The notes: generated by a model not told the origin, from the sequence alone. Positions 16,726-25,786 are shown, numbered from the stretch's first letter. The stretch: DNA of 64,000 bases from Glutamicibacter uratoxydans (GCF_006539925.1 NZ_BJNY01000017.1:1-64000); one strand, 5' to 3'. A program made the numbers and translations.

Positions 16726-18114
16726 CTACTCGACGCGCAGGAAGTGGCGGCTCTGTTTGAGCCAGAAGATGGCCCAGCTGGCCAGCAGCGCGCCGGCCAG
16801 GGCGCAGAGAATGGAGAAGACAAAGATGCTGGGAGCCTCGCCGAAGCGTCCCACAGCCCAGCCCAGTGCAATCACCGGCACCGCGCTGCCCAGGTAAGTC
16901 ACCAGGTAGATGGCTGAGACGGTCTGCGCATGCAGTTCGGTGCTCACCGCATCTACGCACAGGGCGAACGCAGTGCGAAAGGCAATGCCCTGGCCCAGGC
17001 CTAGGATGGCCAGGGAAGCCACCGCCACCGGCAGGGAACCCTGGGTGGCGCTGAAGCTCAGGGACACGGTGCCGGCACCCAGCAAGATCAATCCCAGGGG
17101 CAGCAGGTAGTTGCCGCCGCGGACCACTACCTGGGACAGGGCGGAGACGCCCAGCGGAAGTCCTGCGATCAGGCCGATGGCCCACAGTGCGTCAAGGTCG
17201 AAGGCATTGGCCATGTAGCCCGGAGCCAAGGAGAGCACAAAGCCGAAGACCGCAAAGCTGAGGAAGCCTACCAGTGCCGCCATCCAGAAGTGCAGGCGTG
17301 CTTCACGTGGAATGCCGATGCGCCGCGGCGCCAGGGCCTTGGTCCTTTGCCCTGCCGAAGGGATGCCGATGGCCGGACGCGCCTGCAGGGTTCCCAGCGG
17401 GATCAGGACAATCAGCAGCAGGACCAGCTGGGTCATGAACACGGTGGTGCGCCCGCCCGGAAGTGCTGCGAGCAGGCCTCCGAAGAACGGGCCGAAGGCC
17501 ACGCCGCCGGAGGATGCCAGGAGGGTGAAGCGTGAAGCCCAGGCAGGCTTGGTGGGAAGCAGTTCGCGCAGCGCCGCCGCGGTGGCTCCGGTGGCCAAGG
17601 CCACGCCGGCGCCCTGCAGCCCGCGGCCAATGCACAGCTCGGTGAGATCCGAAGCGTAGGCGAAGACGAAAGTTCCTGCCATGGAGACCAGCACTGCCAG
17701 CACCAGGGCCGCGCGCCGGCCGATGTGATCTGACCAGTGGCCCACGGCCAGCAGGAAGACCATCAGCGAGCAGACGTAGCTGGAGAAGGCGATGGTGGTT
17801 CCCATGGGGCCGAGGTTCAGCTCGGTCTGCAGGTGGGGGTACAGCGGAGTGGCTAGGTTCGCGCCGACCAGCAGCATGAAGCTGACGACTACCGTAATCA
17901 CCAAGCGTGCGGTGACGCCCGGGTTCCAAGTCATCTCGCGGGTAGCTGCGGCTGGGCGCATGCGTAGTTCACTGATGACGGACACAGGCATGCTCCCACG
18001 AAATTGCAGATGATTCGATGATGAAAGTTTTTTACCGGCGGGGCGATTCGCTGCCCCACCGGTGATTTGAGCGTTCTGTAAGCGTTTGTCTACTGCCGCA
18101 GTTCGTTCACTCAC
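16726..18114 (-). CDS. MFS transporter
   Basis: The protein has about twelve hydrophobic helices, motif A GHWSDHIGRRAALVLAV and a GGVAFGPFFGGLLAALPGG motif C-like stretch, as in drug:H+ antiporters. The longest reading, from GTG at 18114 with AGGG upstream, adds about 60 hydrophilic residues before the first helix, longer than usual. Internal ATGs at 17991 (MPVSVISEL) or further in are good alternatives. It is divergent from an Lrp-family gene 56 bp away and is probably under its control. Confidence 0.88.
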   Translation of the reverse strand: MSERTAAVDKRLQNAQITGGAANRPAGKKLSSSNHLQFRGSMPVSVISELRMRPAAATREMTWNPGVTARLVITVVVSFMLLVGANLATPLYPHLQTELNLGPMGTTIAFSSYVCSLMVFLLAVGHWSDHIGRRAALVLAVLVSMAGTFVFAYASDLTELCIGRGLQGAGVALATGATAAALRELLPTKPAWASRFTLLASSGGVAFGPFFGGLLAALPGGRTTVFMTQLVLLLIVLIPLGTLQARPAIGIPSAGQRTKALAPRRIGIPREARLHFWMAALVGFLSFAVFGFVLSLAPGYMANAFDLDALWAIGLIAGLPLGVSALSQVVVRGGNYLLPLGLILLGAGTVSLSFSATQGSLPVAVASLAILGLGQGIAFRTAFALCVDAVSTELHAQTVSAIYLVTYLGSAVPVIALGWAVGRFGEAPSIFVFSILCALAGALLASWAIFWLKQSRHFLRVE

Positions 18115-18169
18115 TAATATCTACCCTGAGATCTCATTGAGAGACATTAATTGGTAGGATTTGAGCAAT

Positions 18170-18688
18170 ATGGTCAAATCTCTGGCCTTTGACGGTATTG
18201 GGAGTGCGCAAATGGTTCGGTTGGACGAGGTTGATCTGAAGATCCTCTTGGCATTGATCAGGGATCCAAGGATCCAGGTCTCGGAATTAGCTGATGAAGC
18301 AGGGGTGGCCCGCAACACCGCGCAGTCCCGCCTCCGCCGGCTGCAGCGTGCCGAGATCCTGCGCGAAGGCGGCAGGGATATCGACCTCGGCCTGCTGGGC
18401 TATGACGTGTTGGCTTTCGTGACCCTGGAAGTCAATCACCGCGAGCTGGATGCCGTGGTCACCTCGCTGCGGCAGATCCCCAATGTCCTTGAAATCCATG
18501 AAACGTCGGGCCGCGGCGATTTGTGGGTCAGGCTGATCGCCACCGATACCCACCAGCTGCAGCTGGTGCTGCGCCAGATCCTGCGCATCAAGGGCGTGAC
18601 CCGTTCGGAAACCACCTTCGCCCTGCATTCGCACCTTGCCTACCGCGCTTCGCCGCTGCTGGAGCACTACGCAGAGCACGACCATTAA
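18170..18688 (+). CDS. Lrp/AsnC family transcriptional regulator
   Basis: The protein of about 172 residues has an N-terminal winged HTH (LDEVDLKILLALIRDPRIQ, VSELADEAGVARNTAQSRLR) and a C-terminal AsnC/RAM ligand domain (VLAFVTLEVNHRELDAVV, VLEIHETSGRGDLWVRLIA). Lrp proteins form octamers or dimers that sense amino acids and control their transport and metabolism. Starts at 18161 (TTG), 18170 (ATG) or 18212 (ATG) are possible; AGGA is best placed for 18170. The divergent MFS gene is the likely target. Confidence 0.92.
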   Translation: MVKSLAFDGIGSAQMVRLDEVDLKILLALIRDPRIQVSELADEAGVARNTAQSRLRRLQRAEILREGGRDIDLGLLGYDVLAFVTLEVNHRELDAVVTSLRQIPNVLEIHETSGRGDLWVRLIATDTHQLQLVLRQILRIKGVTRSETTFALHSHLAYRASPLLEHYAEHDH

Positions 18689-18819
18689 AAGAACTACCTG
18701 CGACACGCGAATTCAAGTCTTTTGTTCAGGTCAATACGGTTCTAGGCTGGTGCCAAGAGAAGTCACGAGGTATGTGCCCGACTTCCGGCAGATCCTCGTC
18801 CACATCGAAGGAGTACGCC

Positions 18820-19074
18820 ATGAGCCGGGACTTTGAACCAACCGACTTTGCACCTGAATACGGCAACGACATCTACGAACCAGATGACGGCCGCGATTCC
18901 CAGGCTTATGAAGGCTCCAGCGACATGCCGGAGACCATGCGCAATATCGACCCGCTGGCAAAACGCAACTACCTCTACGACGATGACCTGGAAACCGTCG
19001 ACGAGCTGGACAACGAGTTCAACGATGACAGCAACGACGACGATGACGATGAATCAGGGGACGAGGACGACTGA
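18820..19074 (+). CDS. small, strongly acidic hypothetical protein
   Basis: The 84-residue protein starts at an ATG with a good GAAGGAG site 6 bp upstream. It is very acidic: FEPTDFAPEYGNDIYEPDDG at the N-terminus, a more ordinary middle (MPETMRNIDPLAKRNYLYDD) and a C-terminus that ends in DDSNDDDDDESGDEDD. No signal peptide or membrane segment is present. I do not recognise a characterised family; similar low-complexity acidic proteins occur in actinobacteria without assigned function. The good ribosome site and compact reading frame argue that it is real. Confidence 0.75.
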   Translation: MSRDFEPTDFAPEYGNDIYEPDDGRDSQAYEGSSDMPETMRNIDPLAKRNYLYDDDLETVDELDNEFNDDSNDDDDDESGDEDD

Positions 19075-19124
19075 CCTCTGCCGTGCCTAAGAAAATCTAT
19101 CGCTAGAAGCCTTAGAATTTAGCT

Positions 19125-20030
19125 GTGATTAATCCAGTTCATTTGCGCACCCTGCTAGAAGTCGTGGCCCACCGGTCGTTCGCCACCGCCGCCACACGGC
19201 TCGGCTACACCGCCAGCGCCGTCTCCCAGCAGATGACTGCGCTGGAGCGCAGCACCGGCACCACGCTGTTCGTGCGCGGCGCACGCTCCATCACGCCGAC
19301 TGCTGGCGCCATGCGCATGGTCCGCCATGCCAAGCGCGTGCTCACCGATCTGGATGCACTCATGGCAGACGTCGCCACGATTTCCACCGACTCGGCGGAG
19401 AACGAAGAAATCAAGCTCGGCATCTTCCCTTCGCTGGCCACCTTCGCACTGCCGCAGATCTTGAAGGCTGAGGATTGGAATTCGCTGGGCATCAACCTTC
19501 GCCTGTGGATCGGCGAGCCGCAGCAGACTGTGGCGGGGCTCGGCACCGGCGGAGACTTGGACCTTGCGCTGATCTTCCAGGTGGGCCCCGGTGGCTTGTC
19601 GTGGCCTGCTTCCCTGGAACGCACCTGGCTGGGAGACGACCAGTTCCGCGTGGTCATTCCGGCTTCCTGGCCCATTGCCGAGGATTCCCAGCTGACGGTG
19701 GACCAGCTGGCCGAATGGCCGTGGATCTTCCACCACCCTGGCACCTCCGATGCCACGCTGATCTCGCGACTGTTCGCCTCTTACAACATCCACCCGCAGG
19801 TGGCCGCCTACTGCGACGACTTCAATGCATCCCTCAGCCTGGTCGCCTCCGGCTTGGGAGCCGCCCTGGTTCCGGATCTGGCCATGGCAAATATGCCCGA
19901 GGGAATCCGCATTGTCGACGCCCCCGAGATCCGCCTAGCCCGCTCGATCTTCGCGCTGAAGCCGGAGAACTCCAAGAAGCCAAAGGCAGATCTGGTCTTG
20001 GATCGCCTCGCTCAAGTCCTTGCACGATAA
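19125..20030 (+). CDS. LysR family transcriptional regulator
   Basis: The 301-residue regulator starts at GTG 19125 and has an N-terminal HTH (LRTLLEVVAHRSFATAATRL, GYTASAVSQQMTALERSTGT) and a C-terminal periplasmic-binding-like effector domain (IKLGIFPSLATFALPQI, GLGAALVPDLAMANMPEGI). Most LysR proteins are tetrameric activators of a divergent operon, but the upstream neighbour here is the same-strand acidic-protein gene, so the target is not evident. Confidence 0.93.
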   Translation: MINPVHLRTLLEVVAHRSFATAATRLGYTASAVSQQMTALERSTGTTLFVRGARSITPTAGAMRMVRHAKRVLTDLDALMADVATISTDSAENEEIKLGIFPSLATFALPQILKAEDWNSLGINLRLWIGEPQQTVAGLGTGGDLDLALIFQVGPGGLSWPASLERTWLGDDQFRVVIPASWPIAEDSQLTVDQLAEWPWIFHHPGTSDATLISRLFASYNIHPQVAAYCDDFNASLSLVASGLGAALVPDLAMANMPEGIRIVDAPEIRLARSIFALKPENSKKPKADLVLDRLAQVLAR

Positions 20031-20288
20031 ATCCTCAAGATCACCTCAACTTCCAATACTTTGTCGATATTTCTATTCCGAGCAAGTTACGTCATACCCG
20101 CCGGTATAGATAACGATTGAGTAACCTTTTTTGATTTCATCCATCCAAAAAGTCCGAGTATTCGCCAAAGGTGCAGACAAATGCATAAGGGAATCTGTTT
20201 TAGCTGACGCTTACCTTCCGCTTTAATGTTTTGATTGAACTACGCTTCATTCATCCCAAAACATCATATGGAGAAGGTTTCTTTGAAT

Positions 20289-21221
20289 ATGCCTCCTGCA
20301 TCAATCACCAAAGCCGTCATTCCAGCGGCAGGCCTCGGTACCCGCTTTTTGCCGGCGACCAAGGCCATGCCCAAGGAGATGCTGCCGGTAGTCGACAAGC
20401 CGGCCATTCAGTACGTTGTCTCAGAAGCCGTAAAGTCAGGGTTCACCGACCTGCTGATGGTCACCGGCCGCAGCAAGCGCGCTCTGGAAGACCACTTCGA
20501 TCGTGTGCCCGCACTGGAAGCCGCGCTGAGTGGCAAAGGCGACCAGAAGAAGCTGGATCTGATTCAGGAAGCCACCGATCTAGGCAACATCCACTACGTC
20601 CGCCAGGGAAATCCACGCGGTCTGGGACATGCAGTCTTGTGCGCCAAGCAGCATGTTGGCCAGGAGCCTTTTGCTGTCCTGCTCGGAGATGACCTGATCC
20701 ATGAGGACGACGAGCTGTTGACCATCATGGCTGATGTCCAGCGCAGCACCGGCGGATCTGTCATTGCGTTGATGGAAGTACGCCCTGAGGAAATCAGCGC
20801 TTACGGTTGCGCGGAAGTCGAAGCTGTACCGGGGGCCGATTTCCTGAAGGTGCACGGTCTAGTCGAGAAACCAGCTGTTGACGAGGCTCCCAGCAACCTT
20901 GCGGTCATCGGCCGCTACCTGCTGCATCCTCGCGTCTTTGAAATCCTGGAGAACACTCCGCCAGGACGCGGCAACGAAATCCAGCTTACCGACGCACTGC
21001 AGGTTCTGGCAGCCGCCGAGGGCGAAGGCTCGGGCGTTCACGCAGTCATCTTCCGTGGCCGCCGCTTCGATACCGGCGACAAGCTCAGCTACATCAAGGC
21101 GAACATCACCCTTGCGGCCGAGAACGACGAGCTTGGCCCTGGCCTGAAGTCCTGGCTCAGGGACTTCGTATTGACCTTGGAAGCTGAAGACTCCGAAGAA
21201 CTTGTGGGCAGCGGCATCTAG
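20289..21221 (+). CDS. galU: UTP-glucose-1-phosphate uridylyltransferase
   Basis: The 310-residue enzyme makes UDP-glucose from UTP and glucose-1-phosphate. It shows the nucleotidyltransferase opening KAVIPAAGLGTRFLPATKAM, followed by PKEMLPVVDKPAIQYVV, GLGHAVLCAKQHVG, PFAVLLGDDLI and LVEKP, all as in bacterial GalU. UDP-glucose feeds wall teichoic or exopolysaccharide synthesis, so it may serve the sugar transferase at the left end, although the two are far apart. The ATG at 20289 lies 11 bp after GGAGAAGG; an ATG at 20268 is another possibility. Confidence 0.96.
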   Translation: MPPASITKAVIPAAGLGTRFLPATKAMPKEMLPVVDKPAIQYVVSEAVKSGFTDLLMVTGRSKRALEDHFDRVPALEAALSGKGDQKKLDLIQEATDLGNIHYVRQGNPRGLGHAVLCAKQHVGQEPFAVLLGDDLIHEDDELLTIMADVQRSTGGSVIALMEVRPEEISAYGCAEVEAVPGADFLKVHGLVEKPAVDEAPSNLAVIGRYLLHPRVFEILENTPPGRGNEIQLTDALQVLAAAEGEGSGVHAVIFRGRRFDTGDKLSYIKANITLAAENDELGPGLKSWLRDFVLTLEAEDSEELVGSGI

Positions 21222-21571
21222 CCACCGCACCACACCCAAGCTCATGGTGTCCTGGCGATTGGGGGCATCTGTGGCCTAGGTTTCTAGGAACGTACAGGTT
21301 ACAGGGCATCCATGAGGGCTCGTAGGGCTGCAGTCCGATAGAGAACTGACATGTGTAGGTCAGAGATCTACAGGGCTGCAGCCTACTTGCATCATTAGCC
21401 GGGTCTTTCCATTATTATTGCCACGGTATTTAGACAGAAACTGCAACTAATGCAAAGAATGATTTGAAGCCCTAAAAGCGAAAGTCATTTTCACGTCACA
21501 GCCCTGGTTCTTGTGGATTCATTTGGACCATTGTCCTAGGGTGGAATGAACGTAAAAACTTGGGGGAATCG
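21222..21571. other. intergenic leader with short repeats
   Basis: No gene is seen in these 350 bp. Direct copies of AGGGCTGCAG lie at 21324-21333 and 21372-21381. An imperfect inverted repeat (TGTAGGTC with GATCTACA, 3-base loop) is at 21354-21372, and GGCTGCAGCC at 21374-21383 is a palindrome. The region precedes the excisionase-type HTH gene and could be its operator. Confidence 0.4.
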
Positions 21572-21793
21572 TTGGAAAACTCAGAACCGTTCGAAGAACA
21601 GTCCTTTCTCACAGTCGGCGAAGTCGCAGACAAGCTACGCCTATCGCGCATGACGGTTTATCGGCTTATCAAGTCCGGCTCATTGCCTGCTCTAATGCTG
21701 GGAAAATCTTATCGAGTAACCCAGCACGACGTGCAGGAATACTTAATGTCGGCAAATGTCGTTCCAGAGCCAGAAAATTCACCTGAAAAATAG
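21572..21793 (+). CDS. excisionase-family HTH DNA-binding protein
   Basis: The 73-residue protein is little more than a MerR/excisionase-type winged HTH: SFLTVGEVADKLRLSRMTVY, RLIKSGSLPALMLGKSYRVT, then DVQEYL. Mycobacterial Rv0500A and similar small actinobacterial regulators share this layout. No integrase or phage gene lies nearby, so a chromosomal regulator is more likely than a true excisionase. The TTG at 21572 is preferred because GGGGGA lies 4-5 bp upstream; the TTG at 21560 overlaps that site. Confidence 0.85.
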   Translation: MENSEPFEEQSFLTVGEVADKLRLSRMTVYRLIKSGSLPALMLGKSYRVTQHDVQEYLMSANVVPEPENSPEK

Positions 21794-21893
21794 CTGTTCC
21801 ACAATACGTACGTTCTTTCTTTCGCTTGGCCATTCCAAGGACTGCTACCTTCGCAGATCCAAGCGGTCACTTTCCAAGATCCTGAGGATTCCA

Positions 21894-22826
21894 ATGCCCC
21901 ATGTTCCACTGCGTCGTCTTCTCACGTTCGCGTCCCTCCCCTTCCTTCTCTTGGCCCTGCTGATCCCTGCATCCGCTGCCAATGCCGCCGTCGCGCCTGA
22001 CGCCGCAGTTGCCGTGCCTGCTGCCGTGCGTTCGTGCTCTTCAGCCACCCCTGTGGCCAGCCGTCCGACGCTGAACTACAAGGACACCGGAAGCTGCGTA
22101 AAGCTGATGCAGCAGCTGTTGCTGAACAAGGCCTACAAGATCGGTGCTTCCGCACCGACCGGCAACTACCTCAGCGGCACCAAGGCTGCGGTGTTGCTGT
22201 TCCAGAAGAACAATCGACTGGTCGCCGATGCCGTGGTGGGCCCCAAGACCTGGGCGGTTCTTGCTTCTTCCAAGACTCCGAAGTTCACTTCCCCGGTGTA
22301 CCTGACGTTTGACGACTGCCCCAGCGGCTCCACCTCCACCGCTGCGCGCACCGCGTCCAACACCACGCTGAAGACGGCCCGCGACCTTGGCATGCACCTG
22401 CGCCTCTACGTCACCGGCGACTGCCTGAAGGCCAAGCGCTTCGACGTGGCCTACGCACGCCAGATGGGCCATACTGTCTGCAGCCACACCAACACCCACC
22501 CGGAGCTGACCAAGCTCACGCTGTCCCAGATCAAGGCCGAGCTGCAGATCCCGGGCTTGACCACCAACTGCGCCCGCCCGCCCTATGGCGCGGTGAACAC
22601 CACCGTGCGCACTGCCTTCTCGCAGCTGGGCTACCGGCTGGACCTGTGGAATGTGGATACCAACGACTGGCGGGGCAAGACCCAAACCGAAGTCACCAAC
22701 TACGTAATCGCCAATGCCCGTCCAGGTGACGTCGTGCTGATGCACATGAACCACAAGGCCTACAACTCCTCCGCGCTCAAGGCCATCAAGGCCGGCCTCT
22801 CGAAGAAGTCGGTCAATATCAAGTAA
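21894..22826 (+). CDS. secreted peptidoglycan-binding polysaccharide deacetylase
   Basis: The 310-residue protein has a signal peptide (RRLLTFASLPFLLLALLIPA, cleavage after ASAANA likely), a peptidoglycan-binding domain (CVKLMQQLLLNKAYKIG, LSGTKAAVLLFQKNNRLVAD, VGPKTW) and a NodB deacetylase domain from about residue 135. NodB motifs are TFDDCP (usually TFDDGP), SHTNTHP metal ligands, RPPYGA, DTNDW and VLMHMN. It probably removes N- or O-acetyl groups from wall glycans. The Gly-to-Cys change and several further Cys residues (GDC, TVCSH, TTNCARP) are unusual and suggest disulfides. The ATG has GAGGA 6 bp upstream. Confidence 0.92.
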   Translation: MPHVPLRRLLTFASLPFLLLALLIPASAANAAVAPDAAVAVPAAVRSCSSATPVASRPTLNYKDTGSCVKLMQQLLLNKAYKIGASAPTGNYLSGTKAAVLLFQKNNRLVADAVVGPKTWAVLASSKTPKFTSPVYLTFDDCPSGSTSTAARTASNTTLKTARDLGMHLRLYVTGDCLKAKRFDVAYARQMGHTVCSHTNTHPELTKLTLSQIKAELQIPGLTTNCARPPYGAVNTTVRTAFSQLGYRLDLWNVDTNDWRGKTQTEVTNYVIANARPGDVVLMHMNHKAYNSSALKAIKAGLSKKSVNIK

Positions 22827-22841
22827 TTCCCAAGCTTTCAG

Positions 22842-22892
22842 CAATACCGTGCGACCGCTGGCAATAAGACTGCCCGCTGCAGCACGGTATTG
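22842..22892. repeat. long-loop inverted repeat
   Basis: CAATACCGTGC at 22842-22852 pairs perfectly with GCACGGTATTG at 22882-22892 across a 29-base loop. It lies between the deacetylase stop and the hydrolase start with no T-run, so terminator or operator are both possible. Confidence 0.55.
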
Positions 22893-22959
22893 TTGCTGTG
22901 GACCACTTGTTTCACCGCTTGCCACGCCGCTGGCAGGCTTCCGGCAAAGGCTTTAGATC

Positions 22960-24009
22960 TTGACTACTTCCACCGATGCTCTGGTTCTCTCCACCGTCTA
23001 CGGCTCCATCGGGCACATCCAGCTGAACCGCCCAGCCAAGCTGAACGCCCTGAACCTGGAAATGCTGCTGGAACTACACCGGGTGCTGGGCGACTGGGTC
23101 GAAGATCCAAAGATCACCACCGTGCTGCTCACCGGAAACGGAGCACGAGGCTTCTGCGCCGGCGGAGACATTGCAGACTTCCACAAGGCAGTGACCACCA
23201 ACCAGCACGCAGACTTCCTAAACCTGCTGTCTAACGAGTTCAGCACCGACCTGCTGATTTCCAACTATCCCAAGCCGCTGGTCACCATGGCCCACGGCAT
23301 CACCATGGGCGGAGGCATTGGCCTGGCCAGCCACGCACCGGTGCGCCTTGTCACCGCCGATGCGCGCATGGGCATGCCCGAGGCGAAGATCGGCTACACC
23401 CCGGATGTGGGAGGCAGCCACCTGCTGGCACAGATGCCAGGACACTTCGGCGAGTACTTCGCCATGACCGCCGGTTCCTTCACCGGGGCTGACGCCGTGT
23501 ACCTGGGCTTTGCCGACGTAGTGGTCAATGACGACTTCGCCGCGAACATCCTGGACCACATTGACGAGTTCAACGGGCTGAATGCGGCGGACATGGCATC
23601 AGCCATCGAGGTGCTGCACGCTGCACCGGAGTCCTACCGCCTGGAACTTGACCGAGGATGGGTGGACCATGCCTTCAGCGCCGACACCCCGGAAGAAGTG
23701 GTGGTCCGGTTGGGCGAGATGGTGCACCCGCATGCGCAGCAGGCGGCAGAGCTGATCGCCCAGAACTCCCCCACCAGCGTCAGCTCTGCCTTCTATGCGG
23801 TGCGCGCGGCCCGCGAAGCGGATGACCTGCGCACCGCGCTGGACCGCGAGCTGCGGCTGGCCGGCTATCTGATGCACCAGCCGGATCTTGCCGAGGGCAT
23901 CCGCGCCCAGGTGATCGACAAGGACCGCAACCCTGCCTGGTCACCGGCGAACCTACATGAGGTCAATACCGAAGCGCTGCTGAGCCTCATGGACCCAGCA
24001 GACGCGTAA
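22960..24009 (+). CDS. enoyl-CoA hydratase/isomerase, 3-hydroxyisobutyryl-CoA hydrolase type
   Basis: The 349-residue protein belongs to the crotonase superfamily: IGHIQLNRPAKLNALNLEML, GNGARGFCAGGDIADFHKA (oxyanion hole) and HGITMGGGIGLASHAPVR with PEAKIGYTPDVGGSHLLAQM. The length and the C-terminal extension fit 3-hydroxyisobutyryl-CoA hydrolase, which releases 3-hydroxyisobutyrate from the CoA ester during valine breakdown. The start is TTG at 22960. No other valine-pathway gene is next to it. Confidence 0.88.
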   Translation: MTTSTDALVLSTVYGSIGHIQLNRPAKLNALNLEMLLELHRVLGDWVEDPKITTVLLTGNGARGFCAGGDIADFHKAVTTNQHADFLNLLSNEFSTDLLISNYPKPLVTMAHGITMGGGIGLASHAPVRLVTADARMGMPEAKIGYTPDVGGSHLLAQMPGHFGEYFAMTAGSFTGADAVYLGFADVVVNDDFAANILDHIDEFNGLNAADMASAIEVLHAAPESYRLELDRGWVDHAFSADTPEEVVVRLGEMVHPHAQQAAELIAQNSPTSVSSAFYAVRAAREADDLRTALDRELRLAGYLMHQPDLAEGIRAQVIDKDRNPAWSPANLHEVNTEALLSLMDPADA

Positions 24010-24016
24010 CTGATGA

Positions 24017-25786
24017 TTATTTGGTGCCCGGCTGCCCTTCTGGCCGGGTGACATTTGCATGCACCGGGTGCACCTTAGTGGAGTTGTGCGGCTCGATGCG
24101 CGGTGCATCCACCGCATCTTCCGGCTCCTGGGTTGTGTGTGAGTGGCTGGTAATGTCCACCGAGCGCGGCGCTCCGTAGCTGACGGGACGGTACTCGCCG
24201 AAGTGGTCCGCATCAGCTTCAGCCCAATCCTCGGCCCAGGAGGCCGGAGGATCTTCCAGCAGCTCGTTGGGGCGCAGCCACTGGAACAGCTCCGCGTAGG
24301 AGCGGGTTGACTGCAGGTTCACGCGGCGGCGCAGCATCCGGGTGTTGAGCTGTTCTGGCCCGGTAATGCCCATGGAAGCCATCAGCTGTCCGGCTTCGGT
24401 CACCGTGAGCTTGTGGTAGTTGTAGACGCGGTGTCCCTTGTCCTCCACATCCAGGGCCCGCGAGAGCCTGGTGTTCTGGGTGGCAACACCTACAGGGCAG
24501 TGGTTGGTGTGGCACTGCTGGGCCTGGATGCAGCCGGTGGCCATCATCATGGCACGGGCAGAGAAGCAGAAGTCTGCGCCCTGGATCAGCCTCTTGACGA
24601 TATCCGAGCCGCTGGCGATCTTTCCTGCAGCGGCCAGCTTCACCTCATGGCGCAGTCCCGCGCCCACGAGGATGGTGTGCACCAACATCAGGCCTTCAGA
24701 CAGCGGGGTGCCCACATGGTCCTCGTACTCAATAGGCGCTGCTCCGGTGCCTCCTTCGGCGCCGTCAATAGTAATGAAATCAACCAGCGTCCCGGTCTCA
24801 TGCATTGCCTTGCAGATGGCCATGACATCGGTGCGCGAACCCACGCAGAACTTGATGCCCACCGGCTTGCCGCCGCTGAGCTCGCGCAGGGTGGCAACAA
24901 ACTTCATCAGCTCGCGAGGGGTGGAGAACTCCGAGTGGCTCGCCGGCGAGATGCAGTCCTGTCCCAGGGGAACATCACGTGCCTCGGCAATCTCAGGGGT
25001 GACCTTCGCCGCCGGCAGCACTCCGCCCAGGCCTGGCTTGGCACCCTGCGAGATCTTGATGGTGATGCCCTTGACCTCTTCCCTCCCCGCCTTCAGCGCA
25101 AATGTCTGTGGGTCAAAATGGCCGTCGGAGGTGCGACAGCCAAAGTATCCGGAGCCGATTTCCCAGAAGAGATCTCCCCCGTACTCCAGGTGGTACTTGG
25201 TCAGCCCGCCTTCTCCGGTTTCTTGCATGAAGTCGCCCATGGCTGCGCCCTTGTTCATGGCCCGCACTGCATTGGCTGAGAGCGCTCCGAAGCTCATGGA
25301 GGAAACATTCAACAGCGAGACTTCATAGGGCTGGGTGCATTGGCTTGAACCAATGCGCACCCGGTGCTGGCCTTCCGGCGGCGGCACCGGCGCCGTGGAA
25401 TGCAGCAGGTATTCGTGGCCCACTACGTTCACATCCCGCTCGGTGCCGAAGGCCTTGTGGCTGTCTGCGCCTTTGGCTCGGGCGTAGATCATTGAGCGGG
25501 TGTCGCGGTCAAAAGGCTTGCCGTCGGTATTGCGTTCAATGAAGTACTGCTGGATCTCCGGGCGGATGAACTCGAAGAAGTAGCGGGCATGGCCCACAAT
25601 CGGGAAGTTGCGCAGAATTGAGTGCCGTTTCTGCGTGAGGTCGTGGATGCCCACTGCCACCAGAAAACCGGTGAGGACTACCAGGATCCACCAGACCCAT
25701 TCACCCGAGACGCCCGCGAGAACCGCTGTGGTGACGAATCCAATGGCGAGAACTGCCAGAAACGAGAGGACAACTGTACGCATCAT
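24017..25786 (-). CDS. FMN-binding glutamate synthase-like protein
   Basis: The 589-residue protein has two N-terminal membrane segments (VVLSFLAVLAIGFVTTAVLA, VWWILVVLTGFLVAVGI) followed by the FMN-binding central domain of glutamate synthase large subunits. Flavin-domain motifs are ISQGAKPGLGGVLPAAKV, FITIDGAEGGTGAAP and a Cys cluster CIQAQQCHTNHCPVGVATQ for an iron-sulfur centre. It lacks the N-terminal glutamine amidotransferase domain and the GXGXG domain, so it is not a complete glutamate synthase. Such stand-alone proteins are common in actinobacteria and have no agreed substrate. It converges with the CoA hydrolase gene (7 bp apart). Confidence 0.9.
   Translation of the reverse strand: MMRTVVLSFLAVLAIGFVTTAVLAGVSGEWVWWILVVLTGFLVAVGIHDLTQKRHSILRNFPIVGHARYFFEFIRPEIQQYFIERNTDGKPFDRDTRSMIYARAKGADSHKAFGTERDVNVVGHEYLLHSTAPVPPPEGQHRVRIGSSQCTQPYEVSLLNVSSMSFGALSANAVRAMNKGAAMGDFMQETGEGGLTKYHLEYGGDLFWEIGSGYFGCRTSDGHFDPQTFALKAGREEVKGITIKISQGAKPGLGGVLPAAKVTPEIAEARDVPLGQDCISPASHSEFSTPRELMKFVATLRELSGGKPVGIKFCVGSRTDVMAICKAMHETGTLVDFITIDGAEGGTGAAPIEYEDHVGTPLSEGLMLVHTILVGAGLRHEVKLAAAGKIASGSDIVKRLIQGADFCFSARAMMMATGCIQAQQCHTNHCPVGVATQNTRLSRALDVEDKGHRVYNYHKLTVTEAGQLMASMGITGPEQLNTRMLRRRVNLQSTRSYAELFQWLRPNELLEDPPASWAEDWAEADADHFGEYRPVSYGAPRSVDITSHSHTTQEPEDAVDAPRIEPHNSTKVHPVHANVTRPEGQPGTK

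Noticed and set aside
21572-21793. Prophage excisionase
   Set aside because: No integrase, att-like repeat pair or phage gene is near; the protein fits chromosomal HTH proteins of actinobacteria.
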